From NCBI GenBank assembly GCA_021733665.1, contig JAHREI010000007.1:1-64000 (forward strand): a stretch of DNA of 64,000 bases. The letters run 5' to 3'. Source of the DNA: Bacillus subtilis. Its GTDB lineage: Bacteria; Pseudomonadota; Alphaproteobacteria; Rhizobiales; Rhizobiaceae. Both the position numbers and the translations under genes were made by a program. Below, one piece after another: positions 61,307 to 64,000 of the stretch. Under the pieces are notes generated by a model. The model worked only from the letters and a program-made list of their open reading frames with translations. It ran no database searches and had not been told where the DNA came from. How positions within the stretch are numbered: the stretch's first letter is position 1; each line of letters begins with the position of its first letter.

Positions 61307-62174
61307 CGGCACCGTGCTCCGTGAACAGTTCCAGCAGAACCGCATGCGGGGTTTTACCATTGAGGATAACCACGCCTTCTACGCCGCGGTTAATGGCTTC
61401 AATGCAGGTTTCCACTTTCGGGATCATACCGCCGGAAATTGTGCCGTCTGCAATCAGTGCCAGCGCATCAGCAACGGACAATTCCTTGATCAGGTTTTTG
61501 TCCTTATCCAGAACGCCCGGTACATCGGTGAGGAACAGCAAGCGGGTTGCGGTCAGCGCACCGGCAATCGCACCGGCAAAAGTATCGGCATTGATATTAT
61601 AGGTATTGCCGTCACGACCCGGTGCAACCGGTGCAATTACCGGAATAACAGCCGAACGCGCCAGAAGATCGAGCAGGGTGCGGTCAACTTCAACCGGCTC
61701 GCCGACAAAGCCCAGATCAAGCACGCGCTCAATGTTGGAATCCGGATCGCGATAGGTCTTATGGGCTTTTTCAGCAAAAACCATATTGCCGTCTTTGCCG
61801 CACAGGCCGATTGCCCATTCGCCCTCGGCATTGATCATCGCTACAATTTCTTTGTTGATTGAGCCGGCGAGAACCATCTCAACCACTTCAACCGTTTTGG
61901 CATCTGTCACACGCAAGCCGCCTTCAAAGCGGGACTCGATGCCAAGTTTGCCCAGCATTGCCGCAATCTGCGGGCCGCCGCCATGTACAACAATTGGATT
62001 AATACCGGATTGTTTGAGCAGCGCGATATCGCGGGCAAAGGCCTTGCCGAGTGCCGCATCGCCCATGGCATGACCGCCATATTTGACCACGACGGTTTTA
62101 TTCTCATAGCGCTGCATGAAAGGCAGCGCGGCTGAGAGAAGTTGTGCTTGAATTTCAGGGCTTGTCGCGGTCAT
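61287..62174 (-). CDS. argB: Acetylglutamate kinase
   Basis: 295 residues from the ATG at 62174, with GGAG 8 nt upstream; four further codons upstream are open. It phosphorylates N-acetylglutamate in arginine synthesis. Motifs: [20 protein letters not shown] (Lys and glycine loop), [20 protein letters not shown], the substrate-binding Arg in [11 protein letters not shown], and the ATP site [20 protein letters not shown] with [12 protein letters not shown]. It follows engB and yidC on the same strand. Two decayed copies of its last codons lie past its stop. Confidence 0.97.
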   Translation of the reverse strand: MTATSPEIQAQLLSAALPFMQRYENKTVVVKYGGHAMGDAALGKAFARDIALLKQSGINPIVVHGGGPQIAAMLGKLGIESRFEGGLRVTDAKTVEVVEMVLAGSINKEIVAMINAEGEWAIGLCGKDGNMVFAEKAHKTYRDPDSNIERVLDLGFVGEPVEVDRTLLDLLARSAVIPVIAPVAPGRDGNTYNINADTFAGAIAGALTATRLLFLTDVPGVLDKDKNLIKELSVADALALIADGTISGGMIPKVETCIEAINRGVEGVVILNGKTPHAVLLELFTEHGAGTLIVP

Positions 62175-62232
62175 GGAGCACTCCACGGCATGAAGGGTTA
62201 TGTGAGTGATAAAGAAACCACCTTGCGTGGTT

Positions 62233-62925
62233 CTATTCTTTGGTCAGCAGAGCAATTGCTGCACGTACAGCATCGAAGCCGATGGATTTCTCAGAGGAGG
62301 TGGCAAGAATCTGCGGGAAGGCAGCCGGACGGCGTGCAATCGCTTTCTGCGTTTCTTCCATCAGGCGCGGTACGCCTGCTTCCTTGATCTTGTCGATCTT
62401 GGTGAGAATGATCTGATAGGAGACCGCGGCTTTATCCAGAAGATCAAGCACATCGGCATCATTCTTTTTGATGCCGTGGCGGGAATCAATCAGCACATAA
62501 ACACGCTTCAGCGTGGTGCGACCGCGCAGATAATCAAAGACCAGACGTGTCCATGCATCAACCATGGATTTCGGTGCCTCGGCAAAGCCGTAACCTGGCA
62601 TATCCACGAGTGCCAATGGCGGCAGGTCACCATTCTCGCCGGAATAGCCATCCGGCACGAAATAGTTGAGTTCCTGCGTACGACCCGGTGTGTTGGATGT
62701 ACGTGCTAAGCCGTTCTGGCCGACAATCGCATTGATCAGCGAGGATTTACCGACATTGGAGCGACCGGCAAAAGCAATTTCCACCGGCCCTTCCGGCGGC
62801 AGGAACTTCATGGACGGTACGCCGCGGATAAAGATCCATCGCTTGTTGAAGAGAGCCTTACCCTCGGCAACAAGTGCTGCATATTTCTCTGCTTCTTTTG
62901 CGACGGCCAGTTCTGCTTCGGTCAC
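62233..62925 (-). CDS. engB: Ribosome biogenesis GTPase EngB (YihA/YsxC)
   Basis: 230 residues. The start is GTG at 62925 with AGGA 8 nt upstream. It assists large-subunit assembly. G motifs: [20 protein letters not shown] (G1), [12 protein letters not shown] (G2), [17 protein letters not shown] (G3) and [11 protein letters not shown] (G4). The N-terminal 40 residues before the G domain are longer than in E. coli. Order yidC-engB-argB is characteristic of Brucella and related genera. Confidence 0.96.
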   Translation of the reverse strand: MTEAELAVAKEAEKYAALVAEGKALFNKRWIFIRGVPSMKFLPPEGPVEIAFAGRSNVGKSSLINAIVGQNGLARTSNTPGRTQELNYFVPDGYSGENGDLPPLALVDMPGYGFAEAPKSMVDAWTRLVFDYLRGRTTLKRVYVLIDSRHGIKKNDADVLDLLDKAAVSYQIILTKIDKIKEAGVPRLMEETQKAIARRPAAFPQILATSSEKSIGFDAVRAAIALLTKE

Positions 62926-63033
62926 TCAATTCTTCCTGTAACTTATCTTGGGTGTCATAACGGGATAACACTGTTCTTTATGGCATTGAGCTTTCAGTGG
63001 CTTTTGTCAACCGTCAATGCGCACCAGATACAA

Positions 63034-63058
63034 AAAAGCCCCCGAAGAGGGGGCTTTT
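63034..63058 (-). terminator. Intrinsic terminator downstream of yidC
   Basis: AAAAGCCCCC (63034-63043), loop GAAGA, GGGGGCTTTT (63049-63058), with an A/T run on each side. It sits between the yidC stop and engB on the minus strand, so engB probably relies on its own promoter or on readthrough. Confidence 0.9.
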
Positions 63059-63066
63059 CTTATTAT

Positions 63067-64000
63067 TTATTTCTTGGCCGGCTTGTCATCTTTGGCCGGT
63101 GCCGCAGGTGCTTTCTTTTTGAACATGCCTTTCAGATTGTCAAAAAGTTCAATCTTGGCACCCTGTCGCTTCATGATCATACCCTGCTGGAGGATGGACA
63201 ATGTGTTGTTCCATGCCCAGTAGATAACCAGACCTGCAGGGAATGCAGCCAGCATGAATGTGAAGATAATCGGCATCCATGTGAAGATTGCAGCCTGTGT
63301 CGGATCCGGAGGGGTCGGGTTCATGCGCATCTGCAGGAACATGGTGATACCCATGATCAGCGGCCACACACCAACCATCAGGATCGACGGAACATCCCAT
63401 GGCAGCAAGCCGAACAGGTTGAACAGCGATGTCGGATCCGGCGCGGCAAGGTCATGAATCCAGCCAAAGAACGGCGCATGACGCATTTCAATGGTGACAT
63501 AGAGAACCTTATAGAGTGCGAAGAATACCGGAATCTGCACCAGTACCGGCCAGCAACCAGCCAGCGGGTTGATCTTCTCACGCTTGTAAAGCTGCATCAT
63601 TTCCTGCTGCTGCTTAACTTTATCTTCCGCATATTTTTCACGGATTTCCAGCATAGCAGGCTGCATCATCTTCATACGCGCCATAGACTTGTATGATTTA
63701 TTGGCCAGCGGGAAGAAGATCGCTTTCAGCAGAACGGTTACCACCAGAATGGCGACACCGAAATTGCCGGAGAATTTATAGATCCAGTCGATGAGGTAGA
63801 ACATCGGCTTGGTGATGAAGTAGAACCAACCCCAGTCGATCAGCAGTTCGAACTGTTTGATGCCCAGTTTTTCTTCATATTCTTTGATCTTGGCAACTTC
63901 TTTGGCACCGGCAAAAACGTGGTTTTTGATCACAGTGTTCTGACCGGCAGCAATTGTTACCGGCGCGCTGAGGAAGTCAGCCTGATAGCGCGGTGTGCCG
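63067..64000 (-). CDS. yidC: Membrane protein insertase YidC, C-terminal half (cut by the window edge)
   Basis: The minus-strand frame is open from the window edge to a stop at 63067, giving about 310 residues; the start is outside. Upstream of the internal GTG at 63933 the frame continues with [20 protein letters not shown], part of the periplasmic P1 domain. The insertase core follows: [20 protein letters not shown] (TM2), the conserved KPMARMK-like cytosolic loop ([20 protein letters not shown]), [19 protein letters not shown], and the last TM pair [20 protein letters not shown]. The basic tail ends KDDKPAKK, probably a ribosome contact. Confidence 0.96.
   Translation of the reverse strand, partial: GTPRYQADFLSAPVTIAAGQNTVIKNHVFAGAKEVAKIKEYEEKLGIKQFELLIDWGWFYFITKPMFYLIDWIYKFSGNFGVAILVVTVLLKAIFFPLANKSYKSMARMKMMQPAMLEIREKYAEDKVKQQQEMMQLYKREKINPLAGCWPVLVQIPVFFALYKVLYVTIEMRHAPFFGWIHDLAAPDPTSLFNLFGLLPWDVPSILMVGVWPLIMGITMFLQMRMNPTPPDPTQAAIFTWMPIIFTFMLAAFPAGLVIYWAWNNTLSILQQGMIMKRQGAKIELFDNLKGMFKKKAPAAPAKDDKPAKK

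Noticed and set aside
1-64000. CRISPR arrays, insertion sequences, replication origin or rRNA genes
   Set aside because: No regularly spaced direct repeats with spacers, no intact transposase, no DnaA-box cluster and no rRNA-like sequence were seen; the only tandem arrays are the 337-bp gene array and the 28- and 33-bp gene-end repeats.

Overview
The window reads as chromosome from an alphaproteobacterium of the Rhizobiales, most likely a Brucellaceae relative. The basis is gene order and protein character: yidC-engB-argB, pyrimidine 5'-nucleotidase, dapD/dapE, truA-fmt-def, msbA/dapB/gpmA and ubiE-ubiB-coaBC all look like that group. Base composition looks near 50% GC by eye, lower than Brucella itself, so a Pseudochrobactrum-like genome is possible; this is inference, not a measurement.

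Region 1-6.2 kb is accessory: a partial ArsR regulator, a SulP anion transporter, a ProP-like osmolyte transporter, a decayed second copy of the sulP 3' end, a TetR regulator with a clear operator, a small lipoprotein, a metallophosphoesterase, and the wreck of a tyrosine recombinase beside tRNA-Ser(GGA). It looks like the residue of a tRNA-associated island. Region 6.7-18 kb is mainly nucleoside uptake and salvage: BMP-type binding protein, a two-domain ATPase, two permeases, cytidine deaminase, purine nucleoside phosphorylase, thymidine phosphorylase and (opposite strand) uracil phosphoribosyltransferase, with msrA, slyX, a cysteine-less isochorismatase-like protein and a BdcA-like reductase among them. 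Region 18-25.7 kb holds ubiE, ubiB, a CoaBC enzyme with a ribbon-helix-helix antitoxin-like N-terminus, a periplasmic trehalase, and an ammonium transporter behind a textbook sigma-54 promoter.

Region 25.8-41.3 kb is mostly minus strand: prfC, an HdeD-like membrane protein, GAF-GGDEF diguanylate cyclase, tRNA-Leu(CAG), gpmA, dapB, an MsbA-type exporter, glk, mepA, an epimerase-like protein, queG and a glutathione S-transferase; cls is the one plus-strand gene. Region 41.7-53.7 kb has uppP, a divergent AraC regulator/phytanoyl-CoA dioxygenase pair, an NDUFA9-like protein, lepA, an AT-rich orphan, a SelW-like protein, rmuC, and a def-fmt-GNAT-truA cluster. Region 53.7-64 kb carries dapE and dapD of lysine biosynthesis, a LOG-family protein, DUF817, a pyrimidine 5'-nucleotidase, a DMT permease, argB, engB and the 3' part of yidC.

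The most unusual signal is between dapE and dapD: three tandem paralogous genes for about 71-residue secreted proteins, spaced exactly 337 bp apart. The first has an EcfG-type (general stress response) promoter; the other two each follow a hairpin whose loop exposes CCTCCC, an anti-Shine-Dalgarno-like sequence. Copy 2 looks like a gene-conversion mosaic of copies 1 and 3. A second recurring theme is duplicated 3' gene ends: sulP, upp and argB each have diverged extra copies of their last codons downstream of the stop, and in upp and argB most differences fall on third codon positions.
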